From the NCBI GenBank assembly GCA_023461035.1, contig JAEWOD010000012.1, forward strand, positions 1-64,000: a DNA stretch of 64,000 nucleotides, read 5' to 3'. Each line of letters begins with the position of its first letter. Position 1 is the stretch's first letter. This DNA is from Bacteroidota bacterium. Lineage in GTDB: Bacteria; Bacteroidota; Bacteroidia; Flavobacteriales; Weeksellaceae. This document shows, one piece after another, positions 33,924 to 42,491 of this stretch. The translations under genes were made by a program, and so were the position numbers. The notes beneath the pieces were generated by a model. It had not been told where the DNA came from, searched no databases, and saw only the letters and a program-made list of their open reading frames with translations.

Positions 33924-36071
33924 TTACTTCTTAAAAATGCTCCCGATTCCTTTTCCAATTTGCTCAATCGCTTCAATACCTTTATTGATAGGATCAGGCG
34001 AAAAGTTTTCGTAATCATCGATGGATATTCCGTCGTTCGTTTCCTGCGGATAAACCAGAATCAGGTTATTTTGACTCAAGTATCGTTCAAATTTGGAAGG
34101 AATTCTATCCATATAAGACGAATAAGAAACAGAACCTTTCCGGGATGATACAAATACAATCAAATCTCGGGGCAAAATATCCCGGGTAATAACCAGAAAA
34201 TCTTCCCAATGAGAAAAATTTTTGAAATTTACTTTCCCGGCAAGTTTCAGTGCTTTAGCTATTTCCTGAACGGCTTCGTAAGTTTTTTCTTCCGAATATA
34301 ATACCACCGGAATGCTGTATTCCTGTGAAATCCGAAATACCTTTTGTACTATAGTGGGGAAACCGCTCTCTTTTTCTGTAAACGGAGGACAAATAAATAC
34401 CAATTTGCTCCGCTCAATCAGCGGCCGCACAAATCGGCAGATTACCAATCCTTTGTCCACATGACTGATGATGGAATCTGTCTTTTCTCCAAACAATCTG
34501 TCTATAAATCCGGTTTTCTGAGGCCAGCCTATGATGACGAAATCCGCCATGATTTCTTTTGCCGTTCGGGCAATTCCACTCGCCGGATTGTGATCAATGG
34601 TCGTGATCGCATTCACATTGGATTCAGTTGCTGAACCCTGTAAGATAAATTTCTGGAGCTCTTTCCGGTATTTTAGAATATTGATCTCTGCCTGATTGTT
34701 GTTGGGAACTACAGAAAGAAGCGTTATAGGATTGGTTGAACGTTTATCTTTGATAATCAATGCAAAATCCAAAAGATTTTCCACCAAAGACAAATTCGCT
34801 ACGGGAATCAGAATTTGTTCGTCATAATGGGATTGATTTTTTAACTCTTCAACAGAAATATCCCTTTCTTCACTCAAAGCAATTTTTTTTGCCGATTTTT
34901 CTGCTGCAAATGAAGCAACAACACAAGTAATCAAAATCAATATGATGGTTCCGTTCAAAATATTTTCATCCAAAATTTTTGCCTGGTAACCCACCAATAT
35001 CACAGCAAGCGTCGCTGCAGCATGTGCACTGCTCAACCCGAAAATTAGTTGGCGTTGTGCACTCGTATATTTAAATATCAATTGAGTGAAAAGAGCCGCA
35101 ACCCATTTCCCGCAAATGGCAACCACACTCAGTGTAAGTGCAATCACAATGGCCATGGGACCGTTTAATATTACACTCAAATCCACCAGCATTCCTACTG
35201 AAATTAAGAAAAACGGTATGAACAAGGCATTGCCTATAAATTCAATCCGGTTCATCAATGCTGACGAATGAGGAATCAGCGGGTTGAGTGCCAAACCTGC
35301 AACGAAAGCACCGATGATAGGCTCTATTCCTGCCACTTCGGCCAAAAATGCTGCAAAAAAGACAACGGAAAGCACAAAAATATAATGCGCATGTTTTTCG
35401 CTTTCCAGTTTCTTAAAAAACCATTTGGCAATCCTCGGAATAACAAAAAACATGATGACTGAAAAAATAGCAAGGGAAATTCCCAGTCTGATCCAGAAAG
35501 TTTGATCCAGATTTCCCTGACTGTTTCCTAAAATTACAGCTAAAATGATCAAAACCGCAGTATCGGTCAGAATCGTCCCTCCGACTGTTATGGCTACAGC
35601 CTGATTTTTGGCAACACCCAATTTACTGACGATAGGATAAGCCACCAGCGTATGGGTTGCAAACATACTGGCAGTCAGAAAACTTGCATTGAAATCATAT
35701 CCCAAAAGATAATAACAGACCGGAAACCCGATGGCGATAGGTATGGCAAAAGTGAATAACCCAAACATAAGACTCTTGTTCCTGTATGTTTTGAATTCGT
35801 TTAAATCCAACTCCAATCCGGCGATGAACATGATATAAAGCAATCCGATGGTGGAAAATAATTTAATGGCAAAATTATCTTCCAGTATATTGAATCCATT
35901 GGGTCCTATCAAAACCCCCGAAATAATTAAACCAATGATTCCGGGAATATTTAACCTTTTTAATAAGATGGGAGCCAATAATATGATAAATAATATCAGA
36001 GAAAAAACCAGCACCGGATTGTGCAAAGGCAACTCAAATTCTTCCGCAAGCTGGTTAATATAGTCTGTCAT
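33924..36071 (-). CDS. CPA2-family cation:proton antiporter with C-terminal USP-like region
   Basis: About 390 residues form a Na+/H+ exchanger domain of the KefB/NapA type, with roughly 12 membrane helices. Typical segments are PGIIGLIISGVLIGPNGF near residue 48, IAGLELDL near 83, TDTAVLII near 168 and GAFVAGLALNPLIPHSS near 252-268. A cytoplasmic part of about 300 residues follows with two beta-strand/helix halves (EQILIPVANLSLVENLLDF and KLVFICPPFTEK), resembling universal stress protein domains. It exchanges Na+ or K+ for protons at the inner membrane. No TrkA-N domain is seen, which sets it apart from KefB/KefC. Confidence 0.9.
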   Translation of the reverse strand: MTDYINQLAEEFELPLHNPVLVFSLILFIILLAPILLKRLNIPGIIGLIISGVLIGPNGFNILEDNFAIKLFSTIGLLYIMFIAGLELDLNEFKTYRNKSLMFGLFTFAIPIAIGFPVCYYLLGYDFNASFLTASMFATHTLVAYPIVSKLGVAKNQAVAITVGGTILTDTAVLIILAVILGNSQGNLDQTFWIRLGISLAIFSVIMFFVIPRIAKWFFKKLESEKHAHYIFVLSVVFFAAFLAEVAGIEPIIGAFVAGLALNPLIPHSSALMNRIEFIGNALFIPFFLISVGMLVDLSVILNGPMAIVIALTLSVVAICGKWVAALFTQLIFKYTSAQRQLIFGLSSAHAAATLAVILVGYQAKILDENILNGTIILILITCVVASFAAEKSAKKIALSEERDISVEELKNQSHYDEQILIPVANLSLVENLLDFALIIKDKRSTNPITLLSVVPNNNQAEINILKYRKELQKFILQGSATESNVNAITTIDHNPASGIARTAKEIMADFVIIGWPQKTGFIDRLFGEKTDSIISHVDKGLVICRFVRPLIERSKLVFICPPFTEKESGFPTIVQKVFRISQEYSIPVVLYSEEKTYEAVQEIAKALKLAGKVNFKNFSHWEDFLVITRDILPRDLIVFVSSRKGSVSYSSYMDRIPSKFERYLSQNNLILVYPQETNDGISIDDYENFSPDPINKGIEAIEQIGKGIGSIFKK

Positions 36072-36158
36072 AAATATCTATTTCTATATAAAATATTTTA
36101 TTGAATATTATATTTTCAATTCAACTATGAAAATTTTTATAGTTTTTTTAACATTTCT

Positions 36159-36929
36159 CTATCTAAAATCCGGCTTCCTTTTTTCTAAAAATGCTGAAAC
36201 TCCTTCTTTAAAATCTTTTTTGTCAAACAATTCTCCAAAAGCCTTAATTTCAGCATCAAAGCCTTTTTCGCTATCGCTTAGATTGATGACCTGAATCGCT
36301 TTTGAAATAGCCATGGATGAATTCGAAGCAATTTTGGAAGCAATTGATTTTGCTTTTTCCAATAATTCTGATTGAGGCACTATTTCATTGACCAAACCGA
36401 TTTCATAAGCACGAGAGGCAGAAATCATTTCGGCTGTAAAAATCATTTGAGCCGCTCTTCCTTTTCCTATTAATTTCGGCAAACGCTGTGTTCCTCCATA
36501 ACCCGGAATCAGACCCAATGTCACTTCCGGCAATCCCATTCGGGCATTGTCTGAAGCAATCCGAATATGTGCCGCCATCGCTAATTCCAATCCACCACCC
36601 AATGCAAATCCGTTGATAGCCGCCAGAATGGGTTTGGGAAAATTCTCCACTTTATTGAATACATTATTTTGGCCTTCTGCCGCCAAATTCTCTCCTTGAT
36701 GACCGTTAAAATCACTGAATTCTTTGATGTCTGCACCCGCTACAAAAGATTTTTCGCCGCTTCCTGTTAAAATCAGAACTCTGATTTCGTCATTTTCTCT
36801 CGCCCAATCCAGAAAACGACTGATGTCTTCCAGCAATCCTTTGTTTAAAGCATTTAAAGATTCGGGACGGTTTAAAGTTACAACCGCTATTTTATTTTCT
36901 ATTTCAACTAATAAATTTTTGAATTCCAT
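36159..36929 (-). CDS. Enoyl-CoA hydratase (crotonase family)
   Basis: The 256-residue product has the full crotonase signature. The oxyanion-hole segment FVAGADIKEF lies near residue 62, the first catalytic Glu in ALGGGLELAMAAH near 112-118, and the second in MGLPEVTLGLIPGYGGTQRL near 134-150. It hydrates trans-2-enoyl-CoA to 3-hydroxyacyl-CoA in fatty-acid or amino-acid breakdown. The C-terminal KDFKEGVSAFLEKRKPDF is typical. The chain-length preference cannot be read. It stands alone, 87 bases from the antiporter gene. Confidence 0.94.
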   Translation of the reverse strand: MEFKNLLVEIENKIAVVTLNRPESLNALNKGLLEDISRFLDWARENDEIRVLILTGSGEKSFVAGADIKEFSDFNGHQGENLAAEGQNNVFNKVENFPKPILAAINGFALGGGLELAMAAHIRIASDNARMGLPEVTLGLIPGYGGTQRLPKLIGKGRAAQMIFTAEMISASRAYEIGLVNEIVPQSELLEKAKSIASKIASNSSMAISKAIQVINLSDSEKGFDAEIKAFGELFDKKDFKEGVSAFLEKRKPDFR

Positions 36930-37057
36930 TTGTCAATTTTCCTGTAAAATACGTGATATTTTTCAAGAAATCCCACAGAAAATTGAAAAGCGTTTAGAGG
37001 ATTGGACTAAATCATTGATTTGAATTAATTACCTTTGTTCTCGAATTTTCCTATTCT

Positions 37058-39034
37058 ATGAATTTGGATACAGTCTTTATTTTAGAAAATAAATCAGACA
37101 AAAAATTTCTTTCCGAACTATTCAGGAAAGCAAAAAAAAATTATCCGGACATCATTTCATTCATTGATACACTGACACTTAAATTGGAAGTGGATGATCA
37201 ATTTCATTCCCGTTTTTTGACTGAAATAGAGGATATTTTTAAAGATGTACGGTTTATAAAGTACCTGACCACTTCGGGGCTGATGCAGGAAAATTCATTT
37301 TTTTCACTGATTCGTACCAAAATTTATGAAGTTATCCTCCCCGAAATAGAGGATGACCACACGCTTACCTCCATCATCAACGATTTGTTTTACCAACCAT
37401 CTAATTTTAAAAATTTCAAACTCATCCCAAAAGACAGATGGGAAAGATTTTATACAGCTTTGTTTCGGAAATCGGAAAATGGGGAAATTAATTCGCTTCG
37501 AAAAAACCTTAGAAATCAATTGGTTGAGTCCATAAATATTTTGATGGACCGGATCAGTGGCGGGTTTTCAGATAACGAAATGATGCGGTATCGGCCTCCG
37601 GGAGAATACAGCAAAACGCCTTTTTACAAATTGTCCATCGACATCCGGAATATCATTGAAAATCCGGACAATCCTTTTGATATGTTGGAAATACGTCAAT
37701 CCATCAAAAGTTGCAGTATTTATTCTTACGATATTTTAACCCAAAAGGACAATAAAGGGATTTCTCTGAAAGTAACGGTGAAAATAAACCGGATCATCCA
37801 GGAACTGCAAAGACTTCAGGAAATAGTCCGGAATGTAAACGATCTCAAAGGGGATTCCTCTATCATTACATTTTTTTCCAATGCCTCCAAAATGTGGGCT
37901 GAATACTATTCGCCCCGCAACTGGCTTTCCAAACAGGTTTCTTCTACGATTTATCTGGTAACGTTTTTAGCAACCTATCACAACGGAAGGACAGGAGAAA
38001 AATATATCACCACTTCCGCAAAGGAATACATCCGTTTATTTTTAACTGCCTGTGGCGGAGGTTTGATTGTTGCCGTTTGTTGTTATATTAAGCTGTGGGC
38101 GGGACATATTGATAATATTTCTCCATTTTCAAAAGCCTTTTTGTTTAGTCTGAATTATGCGATGGGATTTGGGGCCATCTACTTGTTCCACATGACACTA
38201 GCAACCAAACAACCTGCGATGACGGCTTCACTGATTGCGCATACTTTAAAAAGTGATGATGGCAGCAAAGATATCAATTATTCAGAATTCTCGCGTCTTT
38301 TTGCACGGCTTAGCAGAAGTCAATTCATTGCATTTCAGGGAAATGTAATCGCCAGCTTTGTGCTTTGTACTTTAATTTTTTGGTTGTTCCGATATGTTTT
38401 TGGTTGGAAAGTTATGAGTATCAGTGAATCTTTAAAATATTGGGATGAGTTGGCTTATATGGATCCCAAAATATTTTGGTTTGCATCTATTGCAGGTTTT
38501 TTTCTGTTTGTTTCAGGATTGATTTCCGGCTTGCTCATCAACAATCAACGTTATAACAATATCCCCAACCGTGTGTATCATCATCCCTTTCTGAAAAAAT
38601 TTCTTAGTGAAGGAAAACGTAAGAAATTTGCCAATTGGTTTGAAAAAAATTATGGTGGGCTTGTAGGTAATATAGCCTTTGGATTTATGATGGGTTCGGC
38701 TTTTTTGGTGGGTGATTTTCTCAATATCCTTTTTGACATCAGACACATCACTTTTGCTGCCGGGAATCTGGCCATGGGAATGGCGGGAATCGATTATGGC
38801 GGAATTACCTACATGACAATCATTACAGCTATTGCTTCTGTTTTCTTAATCGGGAGTTTTAATTTTTATGTCAGTTTTTCGCTCTCACTGATATTGGCAA
38901 TGCGTTCTAACTCTATTCCTATTTACAATATTTTCCCTATGTTTTGGGCGGTCTTTAAAGAATTCCTGAAAAACCCCTATAAATTCTTCTTCCCACCTCT
39001 GCTTCGCAGAAAAGGAAGACCCAATACCCTATAA
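37058..39034 (+). CDS. Gcr-type 'site-specific recombinase' family membrane protein
   Basis: The 658-residue product has a soluble N-terminal half with mostly helical content and a C-terminal half with about seven membrane helices from residue 305 on. The order and wording, for example MWAEYYSPRNWLSKQVSSTIYLVTFLATYHNGRTGEKY, match the family called SpecificRecomb after Neisseria Gcr. Despite the name, no tyrosine or serine recombinase site is present and the protein is membrane-bound, so a DNA-recombination role is doubtful. It is not part of a mobile element here. Function unknown. Confidence 0.8.
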   Translation: MNLDTVFILENKSDKKFLSELFRKAKKNYPDIISFIDTLTLKLEVDDQFHSRFLTEIEDIFKDVRFIKYLTTSGLMQENSFFSLIRTKIYEVILPEIEDDHTLTSIINDLFYQPSNFKNFKLIPKDRWERFYTALFRKSENGEINSLRKNLRNQLVESINILMDRISGGFSDNEMMRYRPPGEYSKTPFYKLSIDIRNIIENPDNPFDMLEIRQSIKSCSIYSYDILTQKDNKGISLKVTVKINRIIQELQRLQEIVRNVNDLKGDSSIITFFSNASKMWAEYYSPRNWLSKQVSSTIYLVTFLATYHNGRTGEKYITTSAKEYIRLFLTACGGGLIVAVCCYIKLWAGHIDNISPFSKAFLFSLNYAMGFGAIYLFHMTLATKQPAMTASLIAHTLKSDDGSKDINYSEFSRLFARLSRSQFIAFQGNVIASFVLCTLIFWLFRYVFGWKVMSISESLKYWDELAYMDPKIFWFASIAGFFLFVSGLISGLLINNQRYNNIPNRVYHHPFLKKFLSEGKRKKFANWFEKNYGGLVGNIAFGFMMGSAFLVGDFLNILFDIRHITFAAGNLAMGMAGIDYGGITYMTIITAIASVFLIGSFNFYVSFSLSLILAMRSNSIPIYNIFPMFWAVFKEFLKNPYKFFFPPLLRRKGRPNTL

Positions 39035-39177
39035 TTATTTTATTAGTTTACCTAAAATAGGGTAAGACTCACAAATAAAAAAATTCAACATACTCAATAA
39101 CAACAGGGTAATAATTAAATCTCAACTTTATAATCAATGAAAGAAAATTAATTTGGAAATAAGTTGAATTTATATTT

Positions 39178-39194
39178 ACTTTGTATTTCAAAGT
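39178..39194. promoter_or_regulatory. Palindromic operator ACTTTGTATTTCAAAGT, copy 1
   Basis: This 17-base inverted repeat overlaps the likely -7 region just before the membrane-protein/winged-helix pair. A copy with one change lies at 41966-41982 before the COQ4-like/creD genes. Flanking bases (TTCTTTTAAAA and TACTTTAAAA) are also similar. Confidence 0.6.
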
Positions 39195-39203
39195 TCTTTT
39201 AAA

Positions 39204-39875
39204 ATGAATCAAAATCCACACGAACAATTAAGCGAAATCCGCTCACTCATGGAGCGAAGCACCCGGTTTATGTCCCTGAGCGGATGGACAGGCATTATGG
39301 CTGGAATTTATTCGCTCATCGGAGCTTTTGCTGCTTATTGGGTGATTTTCAAAATGAATTTTTCGCCGGAAGTCATTCCGTCTGAAATAGATACTTACGG
39401 CGCGGACAGGGCTGTTCATTATAATTATTCAAATGGTTTATGGGAATTATTCTCAGAAAAAAACCTTTATCTTTTCCTGATTGCAGCCATCGTTATTTTT
39501 CTTTCCGGAACGACTGCTTTTTACCAATCTTCCTTAAAGGCAAATAAGCAAGGCGTAAAGTTATGGAACGCCACCACCAAACGGTTGTTTTTACAGGTGG
39601 CCATTCCTCTGGCGACGGGCGGTTTGTTTTGCCTCGCACTTCTGTATTATGGAAATGCAGGTTTGATCGCGCCTGCCATGCTGATTTTTTACGGATTGGC
39701 TTTACTGAACGGAAGCAAATACACGCTGAAAGAATTTCATTCACTGGCACTTTGCGAAATCGCATTGGGATTGACCTCTCTGTTTTTCATCGGATACGGG
39801 CTATATTTCTGGGCCATGGGATTTGGGGTTTTGCATATCATTTACGGAATTTTGATGCAAAAGAGATATAAGTAA
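39204..39875 (+). CDS. Membrane protein paired with a winged-helix regulator
   Basis: The 223-residue product has a short cytoplasmic N-terminus with LSEIRSLMERSTRF and about six membrane helices. Such proteins stand next to HTH_34-type regulators in many Bacteroidota, where they may sense a membrane signal. No enzyme motif was seen. Its stop codon overlaps the start of the regulator by one base (TAATG), so the two are translationally coupled. A palindromic operator lies just upstream. Confidence 0.82.
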   Translation: MNQNPHEQLSEIRSLMERSTRFMSLSGWTGIMAGIYSLIGAFAAYWVIFKMNFSPEVIPSEIDTYGADRAVHYNYSNGLWELFSEKNLYLFLIAAIVIFLSGTTAFYQSSLKANKQGVKLWNATTKRLFLQVAIPLATGGLFCLALLYYGNAGLIAPAMLIFYGLALLNGSKYTLKEFHSLALCEIALGLTSLFFIGYGLYFWAMGFGVLHIIYGILMQKRYK

Positions 39876-40165
39876 TGAGCATCATCGAAGGACTAAATAA
39901 GAATTTTGAAAACCGAGTCAGGCTCGGCATCATGTCTGTTTTGCTGGTCAATGATTGGGTGGATTTTACGGAAATGAAAGAACTGCTCAGCGTGACCGAC
40001 GGGAATCTGGCGAGCCATTCGTCTGCTCTGGAAAAAGAAGAATACATAGAAGTCAAAAAGGAATTCGTCGGTAAAAAACCCAAGACTTCTTATCGGGTAA
40101 CGCAAAAAGGACGCACGGCTTTTCAGGAGCATTTGGAAGCGTTGGAGAAATTGTTGGGGCAATAA
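39875..40165 (+). CDS. Winged-helix transcriptional regulator (HTH_34 type)
   Basis: The 96-residue product is almost only one winged-helix domain: LNKNFENRVRLGIMSVLLV, then the recognition part LSVTDGNLASHSSALEKEEY and the wing KKPKTSYRVTQKGR. It is related to the PadR/ArsR-like winged helices that act as dimers. It probably binds the ACTTTG-N5-CAAAGT palindrome found in front of its own operon and in front of the COQ4-like/creD genes. The effector is unknown; the partner membrane protein may pass on a signal. Confidence 0.9.
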   Translation: MSIIEGLNKNFENRVRLGIMSVLLVNDWVDFTEMKELLSVTDGNLASHSSALEKEEYIEVKKEFVGKKPKTSYRVTQKGRTAFQEHLEALEKLLGQ

Positions 40166-40189
40166 GTTTAAGGTTTAAAGTTTAAGGTT

Positions 40190-40768
40190 ATGGGAGTCGG
40201 ATTTTTAATTCTAATTTTTATTGCAATTGTCTTGTTGATTTTATCTCCGTTTAGTTTTATTGTTTTAAAGAAATTCGGTTATAAAAAAACAGGTGTAGCA
40301 GTGGCTTTAGCATTGGCTTTTATTGTAATCTACCCAAGTATTTTAATCATTTTTGAAAGTGAATTATATTCAAAATCTGACGCAAAAAAAGACTTAGAAA
40401 AACTTGGTTTTGAACTTGAAAATGAATTTGAAATTGTTTCAAACGAAATCACAGGAACATCTGATTATTATCAATTTACCAAGTTAAAAATATCATCAAA
40501 GGATAAAAAAAATTTAATTCAAGAAATACAAAACTCGAATGATTTCAAAATAATTGATAGTCTAGAAATGTCTTTGCAAGATTCAATTTATAAATTCAAA
40601 TTAGATGAAACTGACTCCAAAGTTACTTTTACTAAAAACTATAAATTAAAAAGGATTTTTGTAAAAGAATATTTTGAAAAACAATTTGATTTCGTGCCTA
40701 CAAAGATGAAGATTGAAATTGATGAGTTATCTGACGAAATAAAATTGGAAAGAATTGAAGATTACTAA
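40190..40768 (+). CDS. Hypothetical two-helix membrane protein
   Basis: The 192-residue product has two N-terminal membrane helices (about residues 3-24 and 34-54) and then a charged domain of about 130 residues rich in Lys, Asp and Glu. The family was not recognised. It starts 24 bases after the winged-helix gene and ends two bases before the phosphoesterase gene, so it is part of the same run of plus-strand genes. Confidence 0.72.
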   Translation: MGVGFLILIFIAIVLLILSPFSFIVLKKFGYKKTGVAVALALAFIVIYPSILIIFESELYSKSDAKKDLEKLGFELENEFEIVSNEITGTSDYYQFTKLKISSKDKKNLIQEIQNSNDFKIIDSLEMSLQDSIYKFKLDETDSKVTFTKNYKLKRIFVKEYFEKQFDFVPTKMKIEIDELSDEIKLERIEDY

Positions 40769-40770
40769 AA

Positions 40771-41616
40771 ATGAACCGCCGCAAATTCATACAAAAAGCA
40801 TCTTTGGTAACTTTAGGTTTAGGGTTTTTGGGTGGAATTTATTCCTGGCAGATTGAACCGTTTAATTTGGAATTTGTCAGAAAGAAAATGCCGGTTGGGA
40901 ATCTCCCAAATCATTTAATAAGAAAGACTTTGATGCAAATCAGCGACATTCATATCTGTGATCGATTTGATTATCAATTTATCATTAATTCCTTTGAAAA
41001 AGCAAAACAATTTCAACCTGATTTTGTGGTTTACACCGGAGATTTTTCGCATTACCAAAGTGAAAAACAAATTGATCAATTGAAAGAAGTTTTGCCTCAT
41101 TTTATAAAAGGGAAATTGGGAACAATTGGTGTTTTGGGAAATCATGATTATGGAAAAAACTGGTCACAACTCGAAGTCGCAGATGAAATCACCTCTTTGT
41201 TAGAAAAAGAAAATATTAAGATTTTAAGAAATGAAGAAATGGAATTGGACGGATTGAATTTCATCGGTTTTGATGATTATTGGTCGCCGAATTTCGATCC
41301 GCAGAAAGTCATGAAATATTACGATTCAAAAAAAGCAAACCTGGTTCTTTGCCACAATCCTGATGCTTGCGACGACGACATTTGGAATGGTTATCAAGGT
41401 TGGATTCTTGCCGGACACACACATGGTGGGCAAGTAAAACTACCCTGGCTTCCTCCTCCGATTTTACCTGTAAAAAATAGAAGATATTCTGCAGGAGAAA
41501 TTGATTTGAATGATGGACGAACGCTTTACATCAACCGCGCGATTGGACATTCTTTTCAAGTTAAATTTAATGTAAGACCAGAGATCACCTTTTTTGAATT
41601 AGAAAAATTCACTTAA
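40771..41616 (+). CDS. Calcineurin-like metallophosphoesterase with Tat-type leader
   Basis: The N-terminus RRKFIQKASLVTLGLGFLGG has the twin-arginine form, so export by Tat or membrane anchoring is likely. The metal-site motifs are complete and in order: DIHICD near residue 56, GDFSHY near 92, GNHDYG near 123, CHNPD near 193 and GHTHGGQ near 215-221. This is the YaeI/YkoQ type, whose members act on phosphodiesters or lipid A precursors at the membrane. The natural substrate is not known. It follows the two-helix protein by two bases. Confidence 0.92.
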   Translation: MNRRKFIQKASLVTLGLGFLGGIYSWQIEPFNLEFVRKKMPVGNLPNHLIRKTLMQISDIHICDRFDYQFIINSFEKAKQFQPDFVVYTGDFSHYQSEKQIDQLKEVLPHFIKGKLGTIGVLGNHDYGKNWSQLEVADEITSLLEKENIKILRNEEMELDGLNFIGFDDYWSPNFDPQKVMKYYDSKKANLVLCHNPDACDDDIWNGYQGWILAGHTHGGQVKLPWLPPPILPVKNRRYSAGEIDLNDGRTLYINRAIGHSFQVKFNVRPEITFFELEKFT

Positions 41617-41641
41617 TAAAAACACTTAAAAACAATACAAT

Positions 41642-41950
41642 ATGAAAGCAGTTCAAAAATCAGATTTAAAAAATAAAAGATGGATGCTTCTTTTTGCAGG
41701 GGCAGGCTTGCTCTTGTCAATTCCTTTGATTGCGATGCAATTTTCAACTGAAGTGAATTGGACAACTTCCGATTTCGGCATCATGGGAATTCTACTTTTC
41801 GGAACCGCTTTGGTTATCGAATTGATTTTTAGAAATGTGAGAAATTTAAAAAACAGAATCGTCTTTTGCGCAATTGCACTATTCATTTTTCTTTTGGTTT
41901 GGGCAGAAATGGCTGTTGGCATTTTTGGAACACCAATCGCAGGTAATTAA
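41642..41950 (+). CDS. Small membrane protein, three helices
   Basis: The 102-residue product has three membrane helices (about residues 15-33, 43-60 and 75-95) and almost no soluble part. The family was not recognised. It stands 25 bases after the phosphoesterase gene and ends 50 bases before the COQ4-like start, where the second palindromic operator lies. It is probably part of the envelope-related cluster. Confidence 0.7.
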   Translation: MKAVQKSDLKNKRWMLLFAGAGLLLSIPLIAMQFSTEVNWTTSDFGIMGILLFGTALVIELIFRNVRNLKNRIVFCAIALFIFLLVWAEMAVGIFGTPIAGN

Positions 41951-41965
41951 AAAATTTGATTATTA

Positions 41966-41982
41966 ACTTTGAATTTCAAAGT
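41966..41982. promoter_or_regulatory. Palindromic operator ACTTTGAATTTCAAAGT, copy 2, over a -7 box
   Basis: The copy differs from 39178-39194 in one base. It overlaps TAACTTTG (41964-41971), a perfect TAnnTTTG -7 box, so a bound protein would block or reset the promoter of the COQ4-like and creD genes. Confidence 0.6.
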
Positions 41983-42000
41983 ACTTTAAAAGCAAAAAAT

Positions 42001-42480
42001 ATGGATTATCGGTTAAAATTTATGTTATGGTTGTATGACTGGTCACAAGTCGTTTACGCCAAAGTTTTCAAACGAAACAAAGAAGCTTGGGGAATTTCCA
42101 AATCCGAACTTTTATTGTTCCCCGAAGGAACACTGGGAAAAGCTTTGGGTGAATTTTACCAAACCAAAGGTTTTGATGTGATGCCCAAATTGGAAAACCA
42201 TGATGTTTTTCACATCCTTACCAAAACCGGAACGGAAATCCAGGACGAAATCGCCATGCAGTATTTATTGTTTGGCAATGGAAAGCGGAGTTTGTATATG
42301 TTCAGCATGCTGGGAATCGGAACGGTTCTCTATCCGGAATTTATCCAATATTATCTCAAAACTTATCAAAAAGGAAAAACGCTGAGTCGTTTTCATGACA
42401 GAGAATTCAAATATCTATTGGATACTTCGCTTTTGTATCTGCGCATATCAATTCAATCATCTCATTATTTATTCATTTAA
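42001..42480 (+). CDS. COQ4-family protein
   Basis: The start at 42001 (MDYRLKFMLW) is preferred over the in-frame ATG at 41956, because the upstream part overlaps the promoter and operator. The 159-residue product has FPEGTLGKALGEFY and then NHDVFHILTKTGTEIQDE, which gives the HDxxH...E metal motif of COQ4. In quinone-making organisms COQ4 acts in ring modification of ubiquinone; in Bacteroidota, which use menaquinone, the role of these relatives is open. The last ten residues (ISIQSSHYLFI) do not look conserved and could come from a late frameshift. It lies directly upstream of creD. Confidence 0.8.
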   Translation: MDYRLKFMLWLYDWSQVVYAKVFKRNKEAWGISKSELLLFPEGTLGKALGEFYQTKGFDVMPKLENHDVFHILTKTGTEIQDEIAMQYLLFGNGKRSLYMFSMLGIGTVLYPEFIQYYLKTYQKGKTLSRFHDREFKYLLDTSLLYLRISIQSSHYLFI

Positions 42481-42491
42481 AATCAAACACT

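Noticed and set aside
37058..39034. Second mobile-element recombinase
   Set aside because: The family name says recombinase, but the protein has a multi-helix membrane domain and no recombinase active site; no attachment repeats were seen around it.
39025..39065. TACCCTAT/ATAGGGTA hairpin as a terminator of the 658-aa gene
   Set aside because: The loop is long and no T run follows the stem.
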